Shown here one piece after another: positions 1 through 9,292 of a stretch of 64,000 bases of DNA (its first letter is position 1; each line of letters opens with the position of its first letter). The notes under the pieces were generated by a model. The model searched no databases. It was given only the letters and a program-made list of their open reading frames with translations, and was not told the origin of the DNA. The translations under genes were made by a program, and so were the position numbers. The DNA lies in NCBI RefSeq assembly GCF_004362245.1, contig NZ_SNWM01000008.1, positions 1 to 64,000 of the forward strand, written 5' to 3'. The DNA is from Pedobacter duraquae (GTDB taxonomy: Bacteria; Bacteroidota; Bacteroidia; Sphingobacteriales; Sphingobacteriaceae).

Positions 1-327
1 ATCTGGGGATCAGGATCACCGATGCGTGAGTTCCTTTTTGCTGATGATCTTGCTGATGCCTGCTATTTCCTGATGGACAGCTACAATGAGCCTACGCTGA
101 TTAACATTGGTACAGGTGTAGATTTAACGATCAAAGACCTGGCTTTGTTGATCAAGAAGACTGTAGGTTATGAAGGTAACCTGGTATTTGATAGCACAAA
201 ACCTGATGGAACACCAAGAAAACTGATGGATGTAACCAAACTGCATGACCTGGGCTGGAAACATCAGATTAACCTCGAGCAAGGCATCAAACTTGCTTAC
301 GAAGACTTCGTTGAAAAGCACATTTAG
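1..327 (+). CDS. fcl: GDP-L-fucose synthase, C-terminal part (left end cut by window)
   Basis: The frame is open from base 1 and reads GSGSPMREFLFADDLADA, the signature of the substrate-binding half of GDP-L-fucose synthase (extended SDR family). About 108 residues of a family that usually has about 310 are visible, so the Rossmann domain and the catalytic Ser-Tyr-Lys lie to the left of the window. The enzyme is cytoplasmic; it epimerises and reduces GDP-4-keto-6-deoxy-mannose with NADPH to give GDP-L-fucose. Its substrate would come from the two gmd genes near 25-28 kb. The ATG at 22 is internal and not the start. Confidence 0.9.
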   Translation: MWGSGSPMREFLFADDLADACYFLMDSYNEPTLINIGTGVDLTIKDLALLIKKTVGYEGNLVFDSTKPDGTPRKLMDVTKLHDLGWKHQINLEQGIKLAYEDFVEKHI

Positions 328-351
328 TGCTCATATTATTATAATGAAGTG

Positions 352-371
352 AACAGAATTGCCATTCTGTT
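352..371. other. 8-bp perfect inverted repeat after fcl
   Basis: AACAGAAT (352-359) and ATTCTGTT (364-371) flank the loop TGCC, 25 bases after the fcl stop. There is no T-run after it, so it is a weak terminator at best. It could also be an operator for the following nucleotidyltransferase gene. Confidence 0.4.
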
Positions 372-435
372 GAACAGGAATGCCAAGTCTTTCTGATCAT
401 AAATTTAACTTAAACGATTTCTCTACTTTAGCACG

Positions 436-1335
436 ATGAAACCTACCCTCTTAATTTTGGCCGCAGGGATGGCCAGCCGCTACGGCAGCATGAAACAAAT
501 AGACGGATTTGGCCCGAATGGCGAAACGATTATTGATTACTCTATCTACGATGCTATTCAAGCTGGATTTGGTAAAGTTGTCTTCATTATCAAAGAAGAA
601 TTTCTTGATAGCTTTAAATCAATCTTTGAGCCTAAGCTGAAAGGTAAGATTGAGGTAGACTATGTTTTCCAAAATTTCGATTTGAAACAGTTTGGAATCG
701 ATACCGAAATTGATCGGGCAAAACCTTGGGGTACTGCACACGCAATGTTAGCAGCAAGACATACAGTTAAAGAGCCATTCTGTGTAATTAATGCGGATGA
801 CTTTTATGGATTAGATGCTTATCAGAAAATGGTTAGCTTTCTGACCAACGAAGTAAGTGGTGCTAATTACTGTATGATCGGCTACGAAATTGGTAAAACT
901 TTATCTGAGCACGGATCTGTATCGAGAGGCGTGTGCAAGGTAGATAGCAACGGTAATCTTGAGGAGATCAATGAACGGACTAAGGTGTTCGAAGCTGAGA
1001 ATGTAATCGTATATGAAGAAGACGATAGGAAATACTCTTTGGATGTTGATACAAGAGTGTCCATGAACTTCTGGGGCTTTACTCCTGATATTTTTGAGAT
1101 AACACTGGAACTGTTCAAGGAGTTTGCAGAGGCCAACAAGGAAAATCCGAAATCTGAATTCTTTATCCCACTTGTAGCGGAGTATTTGGTTAAATCTAAG
1201 AAAGCGGATTTCAAGGTGGTGCCTACAAGTAGCAAATGGTTTGGCGTGACTTATAAAGAAGATAAGCCAATTGTGCAGGCTAGTATTGATCAGTTGATCA
1301 AAGACGGAAATTATCCTGATAATCTTTGGATTTAA
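436..1335 (+). CDS. NDP-sugar nucleotidyltransferase family protein
   Basis: This 299-residue protein starts with a nucleotidyltransferase glycine-rich loop (LILAAGMASRYGSMKQ, about residues 5-20) and has an ADD acid pair (CVINADDFYG, about residue 115) of the kind that binds metal and nucleotide in sugar-1-phosphate nucleotidylyltransferases. It should transfer an NMP from an NTP to a sugar-1-phosphate in the cytoplasm. The substrate cannot be read from sequence. It does not look like RmlA or GalU in its central part and is closer to the generic nucleotidyltransferases common in Bacteroidota. It stands alone on the plus strand, with a strong terminator behind it. Confidence 0.8.
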   Translation: MKPTLLILAAGMASRYGSMKQIDGFGPNGETIIDYSIYDAIQAGFGKVVFIIKEEFLDSFKSIFEPKLKGKIEVDYVFQNFDLKQFGIDTEIDRAKPWGTAHAMLAARHTVKEPFCVINADDFYGLDAYQKMVSFLTNEVSGANYCMIGYEIGKTLSEHGSVSRGVCKVDSNGNLEEINERTKVFEAENVIVYEEDDRKYSLDVDTRVSMNFWGFTPDIFEITLELFKEFAEANKENPKSEFFIPLVAEYLVKSKKADFKVVPTSSKWFGVTYKEDKPIVQASIDQLIKDGNYPDNLWI

Positions 1336-1414
1336 GGACATTATTACTGATAGCAAGTTTGATGATGTGGAAGTGACCTGTGGTCCAAATCAGTGGTAAA
1401 TCTTATGCTTTTAG

Positions 1415-1456
1415 AAGTTTCTAAAATTTAGCTTTAAATTTTAGAAACTTTTTTTC
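1415..1456 (+). terminator. Rho-independent terminator with 16-bp perfect stem
   Basis: Arms at 1415-1430 and 1435-1450 pair perfectly over 16 bases around the loop GCTT and are followed by eight T (1449-1456). This ends the plus-strand nucleotidyltransferase transcript. The hairpin overlaps the last codons of the convergent acyltransferase gene (stop at 1421), so that protein's C-terminus (FLKFKAKF) is encoded by the stem. Confidence 0.85.
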
Positions 1457-2449
1457 TACCAAATGCCAGGAACAAAATGCAATCAATAAGACTATCCCAG
1501 CGCTGAACAAAAAATTGCTCCAGTGGTTCGCTTTTGGAAAGTACTGAACAATGGCTTGTTGTACAAGCCATCCGTAAATATAGATTCCATATGAGAAATC
1601 CCCATTCTTAGAAAAATTATTGAAGATTGACTTTATATAGGCGAAAGAAAACAAAATGTAAGGTAATGCCAGCCCAATATATATGTCTTTTATATGTTTG
1701 CCGACATTGAAATACAGTAGTGTTAGGAGTATGATTAACAATGCGAATGCGATATAGTTATTCAACACAATTTTGTTCCTGAATTTATAATACCCAGCCC
1801 CGCAAAAGAAGTAAAAAGTGAATAAAGCAATGTTTTTCCAAGCAGAGTAACCAATGAAATAATACACAACCAGTAATAACAGAAAAAGTCCGAAAGCGGC
1901 ATATATTCTCTTGTTTTTTACTTCTCCTATTAGGCCTACTAACCAATAACACGATAATTCGAAAGGCAAACTCCATAGACAGCCATTTATCACATGTAGC
2001 GGGTTGCTTTCGAATACACCCTTAATGTGGTAGCTAATTTTTAAACAAAAAATGTTGTATAAATATTCGTAAGTATTTACATTAGTTAAATAAGATTGGA
2101 GCGGAATGTTTGTCACTATGGGGCCGATTACAAATACAGTAACAATGATCGCTATTACAAAAGCAGGATAAATTCTAAGTATGCGTGCCATAACATAGCT
2201 TTTCAAAGAGCGCGAATAATCATAGCTTTTGGCAATCAAAAGTCCGCTTATAATGAAAAAAACGATTACAGAAAAAGTCCCAAGAAATAAATAGCCCTTT
2301 GAAAAGATAGTTAACGGCTCTTGCTTAATTATACCTGTTACCTGATAAGAATGAGAAAAAACCACCAACATTGCAGCAAGAAATCGCATAAAATCCAAAT
2401 TATTGTTCTTTGAATTTACATGCTCTCCTAACGTTCTTTTCATGTTCAT
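1421..2449 (-). CDS. Acyltransferase 3 family membrane protein
   Basis: The protein has 342 residues and about ten hydrophobic segments. The N-terminus reads NNLDFMRFLAAMLVVFSHSYQ, the acyltransferase-3 pattern in which a conserved Arg follows an N-terminal Asp or Glu and a His ends the first membrane helix. Members use acyl-CoA to O-acylate sugars at the inner membrane. The end region (HLVEKKFLKFK) is also typical. It is probably co-transcribed with the second acyltransferase gene just upstream (29-base gap). I infer decoration of the polysaccharide made here; donor and acceptor are unknown. Confidence 0.85.
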   Translation of the reverse strand: MNMKRTLGEHVNSKNNNLDFMRFLAAMLVVFSHSYQVTGIIKQEPLTIFSKGYLFLGTFSVIVFFIISGLLIAKSYDYSRSLKSYVMARILRIYPAFVIAIIVTVFVIGPIVTNIPLQSYLTNVNTYEYLYNIFCLKISYHIKGVFESNPLHVINGCLWSLPFELSCYWLVGLIGEVKNKRIYAAFGLFLLLLVVYYFIGYSAWKNIALFTFYFFCGAGYYKFRNKIVLNNYIAFALLIILLTLLYFNVGKHIKDIYIGLALPYILFSFAYIKSIFNNFSKNGDFSYGIYIYGWLVQQAIVQYFPKANHWSNFLFSAGIVLLIAFCSWHLVEKKFLKFKAKF

Positions 2450-2478
2450 TTTGAATGATTGCTAATTTATGGATGAAA

Positions 2479-3519
2479 TTACTGAAGTATCGATTTCAGC
2501 TGTTTTGTTAAAGGTCTTTCAATCGTTTTTTGAATAATAAAGGCCAATGCTATTACAGTGATAATTGCTATCACAAAAATTAGGTCATGAGGGATACCCA
2601 ATAGAATCATAATCTGTATAATCGGTTCGCCAAACGCTTCATGAATGAGATAAAGTGGGTAGGTGAGTGCTCCTAGCATTAACAATGAGGACTGAAAGCT
2701 AATGAATCTAAAGGTGAACCTTGGTAAGGTGATGAGGTAAAATATTCCAAAAAATAAAATTATAATTCCGCTTTGGATAAGAAAGTTGTTAGCACCTATA
2801 GGACATAGTATGCATGAACTTATTGTGGTAAATAATGCCGCCGCCCTGTCACCTTTTTTATTTTCATATTTTATCAGGTAAAAAAAACATCCTCCTATAA
2901 AAAAACTTGAGAACTGGGTAAAGAGAACGAACCGTAATATGTTTAGGACTTTGAAAATATTTATCTGCGGCAAATAATTAATACCAACATGGCAAATTAT
3001 CGATATGACAAGCCATGAAACTAAGAAGATTCTGATTCTTCCAATGTTTTTAGTGACTAGTAGCAGAAAAACAAGGATATAGAATTGAAATTCGATCCGT
3101 AACGTCCAATATACCCCACTTATGTATTTGTTTGTGAACATAAGTCCGATCATGGAGATGTTTAAAAGCAATCCGAATAGGCCGATATTTAATGTGTGCA
3201 ATATATAATTACCCATTACCCAGCAGAAAAGGCAAATTGGAACAAAGGATGGATATAATCTAATAATTCTGGATTTAACGAATTGGATAGGCGAAGTCGC
3301 TCTGACACTCATTAATATAACAAAACCGCTTATCATGAAAAAAAGTTCTGCCCCTAGATATCCATAATTGAATATCTTATTCAATGTTGACGATTTTAAG
3401 AGATAAAACCCATGTGAGTTTTTTACGGATATTGTGAAATGGAAAAGGACAACGGACATTGCCGCAATAAATCTTAACAGATCAATTTCGAAAAGTCTTT
3501 GACTTTTGTTTAAGTTCAT
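2479..3519 (-). CDS. Acyltransferase 3 family membrane protein
   Basis: About 346 residues, multi-spanning. The N-terminal motif (LFEIDLLRFIAAMSVVLFHF) is the acyltransferase-3 signature with the catalytic-type His near the end of helix 1, and the C-terminus has the usual YLIHE and ERPLTKQ elements. I chose the ATG at 3519, four residues before the conserved block, because the alternative ATG at 3561 adds 14 residues that look unrelated to the family. It is followed at 29 bases by the other acyltransferase on the same strand. Likely role: O-acetylation or other acylation of a surface glycan. Confidence 0.83.
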   Translation of the reverse strand: MNLNKSQRLFEIDLLRFIAAMSVVLFHFTISVKNSHGFYLLKSSTLNKIFNYGYLGAELFFMISGFVILMSVRATSPIQFVKSRIIRLYPSFVPICLFCWVMGNYILHTLNIGLFGLLLNISMIGLMFTNKYISGVYWTLRIEFQFYILVFLLLVTKNIGRIRIFLVSWLVISIICHVGINYLPQINIFKVLNILRFVLFTQFSSFFIGGCFFYLIKYENKKGDRAAALFTTISSCILCPIGANNFLIQSGIIILFFGIFYLITLPRFTFRFISFQSSLLMLGALTYPLYLIHEAFGEPIIQIMILLGIPHDLIFVIAIITVIALAFIIQKTIERPLTKQLKSILQ

Positions 3520-4205
3520 ATTGGAAACGTTAAGTAAATGTATATAATAATTGGCTGACAAGCAATGTTAATGTTTGAAAATTTCTTTCACGGATAAAAT
3601 TGAGTATGATGATTATAAATCACAGCATAATAATAATCTACCTCAAGCATATTTTGTAGTGTGCTGTTCGAGCTTAACAATAGATAGCGCTCAATTAATA
3701 GGACCTTGTTAATAAAGGTCTAGCTACTCTTTAAAATAGATTTATAAATAACCTGAGTTTTTAGAAAATTACAATGCCAAAAATGCATTTTTTAAAGCTG
3801 TTTTATATTTGGCAAACTTGCTCCAAAAAGACTGTTTTCTTACTTTAGCGTTCATAATTGACAATTACGTGTTAGATAGCCTTTTAATAGAATGGGGTTG
3901 ACATTCTTAGGGTTACATATCTATGAAATTAAACGATTAATTCCAAATGGAATTTAACATTATGTTGTTGAACTCTACTAAATTATTTAATGCCGAACTG
4001 CCTACTTTTAAAGACTGCTCCAGTATTATAATTCGGGAGTTTTAATTAATAGTTTTAAGCTAGCTTTGGGCTATTGATTTTTTGTATGAGTATTTAGATA
4101 GTGTAATTTATACAATTATTGTTTTTGTCGCTTTTAAAATGATTTTAGCCGTTTTTTTTTCATATTTTCGTGATTAATATATAGTTAAATCCACCAATTA
4201 CTTTT
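3520..4205. promoter_or_regulatory. 686-base AT-rich spacer ahead of the main polysaccharide operon
   Basis: This divergent spacer separates the minus-strand acyltransferases from the plus-strand operon and must hold promoters for both. A box resembling the Bacteroidota -7 element (TATTTTCG, 4163-4170, one mismatch to TAnnTTTG) lies 35 bases before the first gene, but no good -33 TTTG is at the right distance. Two tiny plus-strand frames (3892-3957, 21 codons; 3962-4045, 27 codons) could be leader peptides or chance. One copy of the 14-base motif shared with two other spacers lies at 4018-4031 in inverse orientation. Confidence 0.5.
4018..4031 (-). repeat. 14-base intergenic motif, copy 1 (inverse orientation)
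   Basis: On the minus strand this reads TTATAATACTGGAG, identical to the motif at 28719-28732 and 32670-32683, which are on the plus strand. It lies 175 bases before the operon's first gene. Confidence 0.6.
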
Positions 4206-4934
4206 ATGTTCTCTATTTTTAAGAAAAAACCCCATATCGATAATATCGAATGGCTTGGTGTAGACTTGCATTCTCATATCCTTCCTGGGTTGGATGATGG
4301 ATCGCCTGATTTAGATACTTCTTTAGAGCTTATCAGACATCTGCGTGAATTGGGATTTCGTAAGTTTATTTTTACCCCTCACATTTTCACGGAATTATAT
4401 CCCAATTCCAACGAAACAATATTACCGGCTCTTATGTTGATAAAGGATGCTCTTAAAAATAAAAACATGGATGTTGAGGTTTCGGCGGCAGCAGAATATA
4501 TGATTGACGAAACCTTTAAAGTTAAAGAGGCTCATCTTACTTTACCAGGTAATCACATTTTAGTGGAAATGTCTTATTTAAATGAAACTCCAAATATTGA
4601 GCAAATAATTTTTGATTTACAGATCAAGGGTTATCACGTTATACTTGCACACCCAGAGCGCTACAAGTTTTATCACCACAATATCGAGCGGTTTCATAGG
4701 TTCAAAGACATGGGGGTTCTTTTTCAATTGAACTTATTGTCTGTGGTCGGCTACTATGGTAAGGAAGAAAAAAGAATCTCGGAATATTTGCTCCAGAAAA
4801 AGTGCTATGACTTTGCTTCGACCGATCTACACCATGATAAGCATTTACTTGCATTATCTGTTGCAATTAAAAAAGGTCATCTGTATGAAAAAATTGGCAC
4901 TTATCCTTTTAAAAACAAACAGTTATTCTCTTAG
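4206..4934 (+). CDS. PHP-domain tyrosine-protein phosphatase (CpsB/YwqE type)
   Basis: 242 residues. The metal-binding PHP motifs are visible: HSH at residues 22-24 inside VDLHSHILPGLDDGS, TPHIF, the E of AAAEYM, HPERY, and STDLHHD near the C-terminus. Members are Mn-dependent cytoplasmic phosphatases that remove phosphate from the tyrosine tail of the capsule co-polymerase kinase. That partner is two genes downstream with a tyrosine-rich tail, which supports the call. As first gene of the operon it probably helps set the phosphorylation cycle that controls polymer length and export. Confidence 0.9.
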   Translation: MFSIFKKKPHIDNIEWLGVDLHSHILPGLDDGSPDLDTSLELIRHLRELGFRKFIFTPHIFTELYPNSNETILPALMLIKDALKNKNMDVEVSAAAEYMIDETFKVKEAHLTLPGNHILVEMSYLNETPNIEQIIFDLQIKGYHVILAHPERYKFYHHNIERFHRFKDMGVLFQLNLLSVVGYYGKEEKRISEYLLQKKCYDFASTDLHHDKHLLALSVAIKKGHLYEKIGTYPFKNKQLFS

Positions 4935-5020
4935 CCATTATTAATATCTTGTATATCAGAAATGCAATTAAAAACCTAAATTTGTCTATTATCAATTTTT
5001 AGATAATAAAAGCTGACCTA

Positions 5021-5830
5021 ATGAATAAACACTACCTAAAAAAAAACAGCTACTTTCTTATAGCTATAATTTCTGTGTTAATGATATCTTCTTGTGCTAA
5101 CACAAAGAACGTTCCGTACTTTCAGGACATCAATGCGACTGGTAGCTCGGTGATGGAGAATACTGCGGTTTTTACTGAGCCTAAGATACAAGTTGACGAT
5201 ATCTTATCAATTTCTCTTTTCACAATAGATGAGAAAACCTCAATGATTGTAAACCAATTAGCTAGTCAAGCAATCAGTTCTGCAGAAGGACAGGTTTCTA
5301 GTTTGGCTGCTACTCCGCCTACTTCAGGTTTTCTGGTTGACAAGAATGGCGAAATCGATCTTGCAATAGTAGGAAAAATCAAGGTATTAGGGTTAACTTC
5401 TTCCCAGGCAAAAAACATTATTCAGGACAAAGCGGCGTTATTTTTTCAAAAGCCAAACGTGCAGGTGAGATTTGCAAATTTTAAAGTCACAATAATGGGG
5501 GAAGTTGTCAGGCCTGCCCCTTATACAATTCCAAACGAAAAGGTCTCAGTACTGGATGCGTTAGGATTAGCTGGTGATCTTACAATTTATGGTAGAAGAG
5601 AAAATATTTTGCTCATTCGCGATAACGACGGAAAAAAAGAATTTGTAAGATTAAACCTAAACTCAAGTCAGTTATTTAATAGCCCATATTTTTATTTAAA
5701 GCAAAACGACGTATTATACGTTGAGCCTAATAAAGGAAAAGCGGCTTCATTGAATGTCGCAAGAACGCAAACTATTGCTATAATCGGTACAGCATTAACA
5801 GTATTAATTACCTTGATAGCCAGGCTCTAA
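5021..5830 (+). CDS. wza: Wza-like polysaccharide export outer membrane lipoprotein
   Basis: 269 residues. A type II signal peptide ends in a lipobox with Cys25 (MISSCANTK). Then come a polysaccharide export domain (KIQVDDILSISLF, with GFLVDKNGEIDLAIVGKIKV) and one SLBB-type domain (VTIMGEVVRPAPYTIPNEKVSVLDALGLAG split over two strands), with a hydrophobic C-terminal segment (IAIIGTALTVLITLIA). It should form the outer membrane channel with the kinase downstream (27-base gap). It is shorter than E. coli Wza (about 380 residues), as is usual in Bacteroidota. Confidence 0.9.
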   Translation: MNKHYLKKNSYFLIAIISVLMISSCANTKNVPYFQDINATGSSVMENTAVFTEPKIQVDDILSISLFTIDEKTSMIVNQLASQAISSAEGQVSSLAATPPTSGFLVDKNGEIDLAIVGKIKVLGLTSSQAKNIIQDKAALFFQKPNVQVRFANFKVTIMGEVVRPAPYTIPNEKVSVLDALGLAGDLTIYGRRENILLIRDNDGKKEFVRLNLNSSQLFNSPYFYLKQNDVLYVEPNKGKAASLNVARTQTIAIIGTALTVLITLIARL

Positions 5831-5857
5831 CCATACTATAAATACAATTTCCATTAG

Positions 5858-8227
5858 ATGAATTTGCAAGAAGACCCGTTTCTACGTGTAGAAGAGAACG
5901 AAAAACAAATAGATATAAGACGTACGCTTTCGATGGTGTTTGCTAACTGGTATTGGATCCTCCTTTCGATAGTAGTTTGCTTGTTGCTAGCTAATCTTTA
6001 TCTAAGATATCAAACTCCTATTTATAAGGTTTCGGCAAGAGTTTTGGTTAATGATGAAAAAAAAGGTGGAGGAATGGGAGGAGGCGCGAATGTTCTCGAC
6101 TTAAGCGGGCTATTAGGTGGCAAAAGTACGGTTGATAACGAAGCAGAGATATTCAAAACCAGGTTTTTAATGGAGCAGGTTGTACGGGATATGAAGTTGA
6201 ATATCACGTATTTTAAAGCTGGTACCGTTCGTGAAATTGAACTGTATGCCTCTCCGTTTACTGTTGAAGGAGTGAATTTGGCAGATACTATCAGACCCAC
6301 ACATGTTGGCGTTGAGGTGTTAAAAAATAACAAGCTTTTTGTCAAGGCTAATGATAAGGATACTACGGTTACATACGGTTCTACATTTAATCTTCAAGGC
6401 GTTGGAAACTTGCAGATTAAAAGAAATTTTGCAGTTCCTATTCAGTATGACAATTATAGTTTCGAGATAGTTCCGGTTGATACTAAAGTCGCGCAACTTA
6501 TGAATAATTTAAGCGTTGCGGTAACTAATAAGTTGAACACAATTATTGATTTGAATCTCAATTATGCTATTCCGCAGAAGGGGGAAGACATTTTAAATCG
6601 TTTAATTTATAATTATGTTCAAGGCAATTTAAGGGATAAGAATGAAGTTGCAGACAGCACTATTAAGTTTATTAAAAACCGGCTGCTTTTAATTGGTAAT
6701 GAGTTAGGCGGCGTAGAAGGAGATATTCAGGATTTCAGGCAGAAGAATAACCTTGCCGATATGAGCGAACAAGGGAAGTTATTGGTAGCGACTACTGGCC
6801 AGTACGTAACTGATCTGGCAAAGGTGGAAACTCAGATCAGCATATTAAATAGTTTAGAGGGCTACTTAAGTGATGCTACGATTAAAAGAGTACTGCCAAG
6901 TTCATTACTGCCGGATGATATGATTTTCAATGGGTTAATTGAAAAATACAATACGTTATTGATGGAACGTGATAGGAGACTGTTAAGTGTTACAGAGAAC
7001 AATCCTGTTATCATCAATCTTGACGAGCAGATATCTAACATGCGAAAAGATATGCTTTCAAATCTTAACAGCACACGCAATTCATTAAAGATTTCAAGGA
7101 ATAGAATTTCGGGTCAAATGAACAAAGCTGAAGGGGAAATACAGCAAGTTCCTGCCACAGAACGGAATTATCTGAAATTAGCCCGTCAGCAGCATATAAA
7201 GGAGGAGCTTTTTATATTTTTAATGCAGAAAAGTGAAGAAACTGCAATATCTAAGACTTCTAATATTGCCAACTCTAGGACTATCGACCCACCTAAGTCA
7301 GAGGTGGAACCGTTCAGCCCTAAAAGGCGGTATATCCAAATTATAGGATTTGTTTTTGGTATATTAATTCCGCTTGGATTAATGTATTTAAAGGAACTTT
7401 TGAATACCAAAGTTGCGACTAAAGATGATATTACTGTTAAAACGAACGTCCCGGTTTTAGGAGAAATAAGCCATAATTTGGAGCAGGATAATTTAGTTGT
7501 TGCAAATAGCTCCAGATCGGCTATTGCAGAGCAATTTAGAGCCTTACGAACTAATTTGTCCTTTTACTTGAAATCGGCGGATGATAATGTTATCTTGCTT
7601 ACATCTAGTATGTCGGGCGAAGGCAAGTCGTTCGTTGCGATTAATCTGGGAAATATTTTGGCACTGTCCGGTAAAAAAGTTCTATTGATGGAGCTCGATT
7701 TGCGTAAACCAGGATTATCCGCTAAACTTGGAATTCCAAATAATGTAGGATTTACAAATTACGTAATCAATCCTGAATTGAAGTCGGAAGATATTATCAG
7801 GAAATTGAGTCTTAACGAAAAGCTATTTATAGTAAGTTCAGGCCCTATTCCTCCTAATCCTGCGGAGACATTGATGAGCGATCGTACAAATGAGCTTATA
7901 AAGGAGTTAAAAAAATCATTTGATTATATCATAATAGATGCGCCACCAGTAGGAATCGTAACAGATGCCCAGTTAATGGAAAAATACTCAAGTATTTGTT
8001 TATATCTCATTAGACAGAAATATACGTTTAAACAGCAACTCAACATAGTAGACGATTTGTATCGCAACAAAAAAATGAAGCAAATCGGGATTGTTGTAAA
8101 TGACATTGAGGTTAATAGTACATACGGTTACGGTTATGGATATGGCTACGGATATGGCTATGGATATGGTTCATATGATGTTGCGAAGAAGCCATCATTT
8201 CTGCAACGACTCTTTAATAGAAAATAG
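5858..8227 (+). CDS. wzc: Wzc-like polysaccharide co-polymerase / tyrosine autokinase
   Basis: 789 residues. The N-terminal Wzz domain has a membrane helix at about residues 30-50. A long periplasmic coiled-coil part and a second helix at about 495-515 follow, then a cytoplasmic BY-kinase domain with Walker A (SSMSGEGKS from residue 583), a second P-loop-like motif (LLMELDLRKPGLS) and Walker B (IIIDAPPVG). The tail is a run of YG repeats, giving a dense tyrosine cluster for autophosphorylation. It spans the envelope with the Wza-like protein and sets chain length. The PHP phosphatase two genes upstream is the likely counterpart. Confidence 0.95.
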   Translation: MNLQEDPFLRVEENEKQIDIRRTLSMVFANWYWILLSIVVCLLLANLYLRYQTPIYKVSARVLVNDEKKGGGMGGGANVLDLSGLLGGKSTVDNEAEIFKTRFLMEQVVRDMKLNITYFKAGTVREIELYASPFTVEGVNLADTIRPTHVGVEVLKNNKLFVKANDKDTTVTYGSTFNLQGVGNLQIKRNFAVPIQYDNYSFEIVPVDTKVAQLMNNLSVAVTNKLNTIIDLNLNYAIPQKGEDILNRLIYNYVQGNLRDKNEVADSTIKFIKNRLLLIGNELGGVEGDIQDFRQKNNLADMSEQGKLLVATTGQYVTDLAKVETQISILNSLEGYLSDATIKRVLPSSLLPDDMIFNGLIEKYNTLLMERDRRLLSVTENNPVIINLDEQISNMRKDMLSNLNSTRNSLKISRNRISGQMNKAEGEIQQVPATERNYLKLARQQHIKEELFIFLMQKSEETAISKTSNIANSRTIDPPKSEVEPFSPKRRYIQIIGFVFGILIPLGLMYLKELLNTKVATKDDITVKTNVPVLGEISHNLEQDNLVVANSSRSAIAEQFRALRTNLSFYLKSADDNVILLTSSMSGEGKSFVAINLGNILALSGKKVLLMELDLRKPGLSAKLGIPNNVGFTNYVINPELKSEDIIRKLSLNEKLFIVSSGPIPPNPAETLMSDRTNELIKELKKSFDYIIIDAPPVGIVTDAQLMEKYSSICLYLIRQKYTFKQQLNIVDDLYRNKKMKQIGIVVNDIEVNSTYGYGYGYGYGYGYGYGSYDVAKKPSFLQRLFNRK

Positions 8228-8239
8228 TGATAATCTAAT

Positions 8240-9292
8240 ATGGCCGAACACCCACAAATCTCTCAAAATCTTGTTGTCAGTCCTAACTATGGAAAACTTT
8301 CCAAATGGGATAAATTAAAAAGAAAAGTTAAATCGATCATCTTAAAAAAGATTGTCGATACTCCGTTGCAATTTAAGTTATACCCAGCTTATTGGCATTA
8401 CCGGTTTCAGGGAAAAGGAGATAGGCGCGCACCAGTAAATTTGAACCGATTTTTAACTCAAAAGCCTAATTATGGTGCGGGAATCGGACATCAGTTAGCA
8501 AACTGGAATTCTGGTCTTTATTATGCTGGCCTTTTCGGTCTAAAATATGCTCATAGTCCTTTTTCAACAAAAAAATGGGACGAGTTCTTGGGATTTGGTC
8601 AGGATGAGATTTTAGCTGACTCACTACTAAATGATCCAAAATTCAAAGTTGTAAGGCTTCCATCTTTTAATTCCACGCGACCTGAAGAAATAGAATTAGT
8701 CCGTAACATAATACGCTCTTACACTCAAAACAATATCCTGTTCTTACTTGAACAGGATCAAGGTTATAAAGCGCAATGTGGTACCAGCGACTTACTAAAG
8801 GCCAAATTTTTTAATGCGAGATCGAGAGCGGATGATCGTTTAATTTTCTCTGAAGACACATTTAATATCGCTGTACACATTAGACGAAGAATGAAGATCG
8901 AAACTCCAGAGGTATGGAGTACACGTGGTTTAGGAAACGAATATTTTGCAACCGTGCTACGTAATACTTTAAAGAACATTCCTTCTGAAAAAACTGTAGC
9001 AATATATTTATTTTCCCAAGGTGAAGTTTCAGAGTTTCCCGAATTCGCTGAGTTTGAAAATATAAATTATTGCGTCGACATGGGGCCAGTCGAATCAGTT
9101 CTGCACATGATTAATGCTGATCTATTGATAAGTAGTAAAAGTTCATTTTCTTATAAGCCAGCTTTAATTTCTAACGGAATACAAATTGCGCCGAAGACTT
9201 TTTGGCACTTTTATCCAGAAACAGATCAATATATCATGGCAGATAATAATGGGAATTTTGAGCAGCAAAAATTGAAAAGTAAATTTATATGA
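8240..9292 (+). CDS. Putative fucosyltransferase-like GT-B glycosyltransferase
   Basis: 350 residues, no signal peptide. Features resemble the GT11/GT23 fucosyltransferase superfamily: a glycine-rich stretch near residue 80 (NYGAGIGHQLANWNSGLYYA, compare GxGNQ), a basic HIRRR motif near residue 215 (FNIAVHIRRRMKI, compare HxRRGD), and a late SSKSSFSY segment where family members have a conserved Ser-Ser-Phe. Together these suggest a GDP-sugar-dependent transferase, which fits the GDP-fucose genes of the locus. The motifs are divergent, so the fold assignment is an inference. The end overlaps the next gene by 4 bases (ATGA). Confidence 0.55.
   Translation: MAEHPQISQNLVVSPNYGKLSKWDKLKRKVKSIILKKIVDTPLQFKLYPAYWHYRFQGKGDRRAPVNLNRFLTQKPNYGAGIGHQLANWNSGLYYAGLFGLKYAHSPFSTKKWDEFLGFGQDEILADSLLNDPKFKVVRLPSFNSTRPEEIELVRNIIRSYTQNNILFLLEQDQGYKAQCGTSDLLKAKFFNARSRADDRLIFSEDTFNIAVHIRRRMKIETPEVWSTRGLGNEYFATVLRNTLKNIPSEKTVAIYLFSQGEVSEFPEFAEFENINYCVDMGPVESVLHMINADLLISSKSSFSYKPALISNGIQIAPKTFWHFYPETDQYIMADNNGNFEQQKLKSKFI

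Noticed and set aside
436..1335. RmlA or GalU
   Set aside because: Only the general nucleotidyltransferase motifs fit; the specific central motifs are absent.
882..1356. Minus-strand frames over the nucleotidyltransferase gene
   Set aside because: Shadows of the real gene with low-complexity translations.
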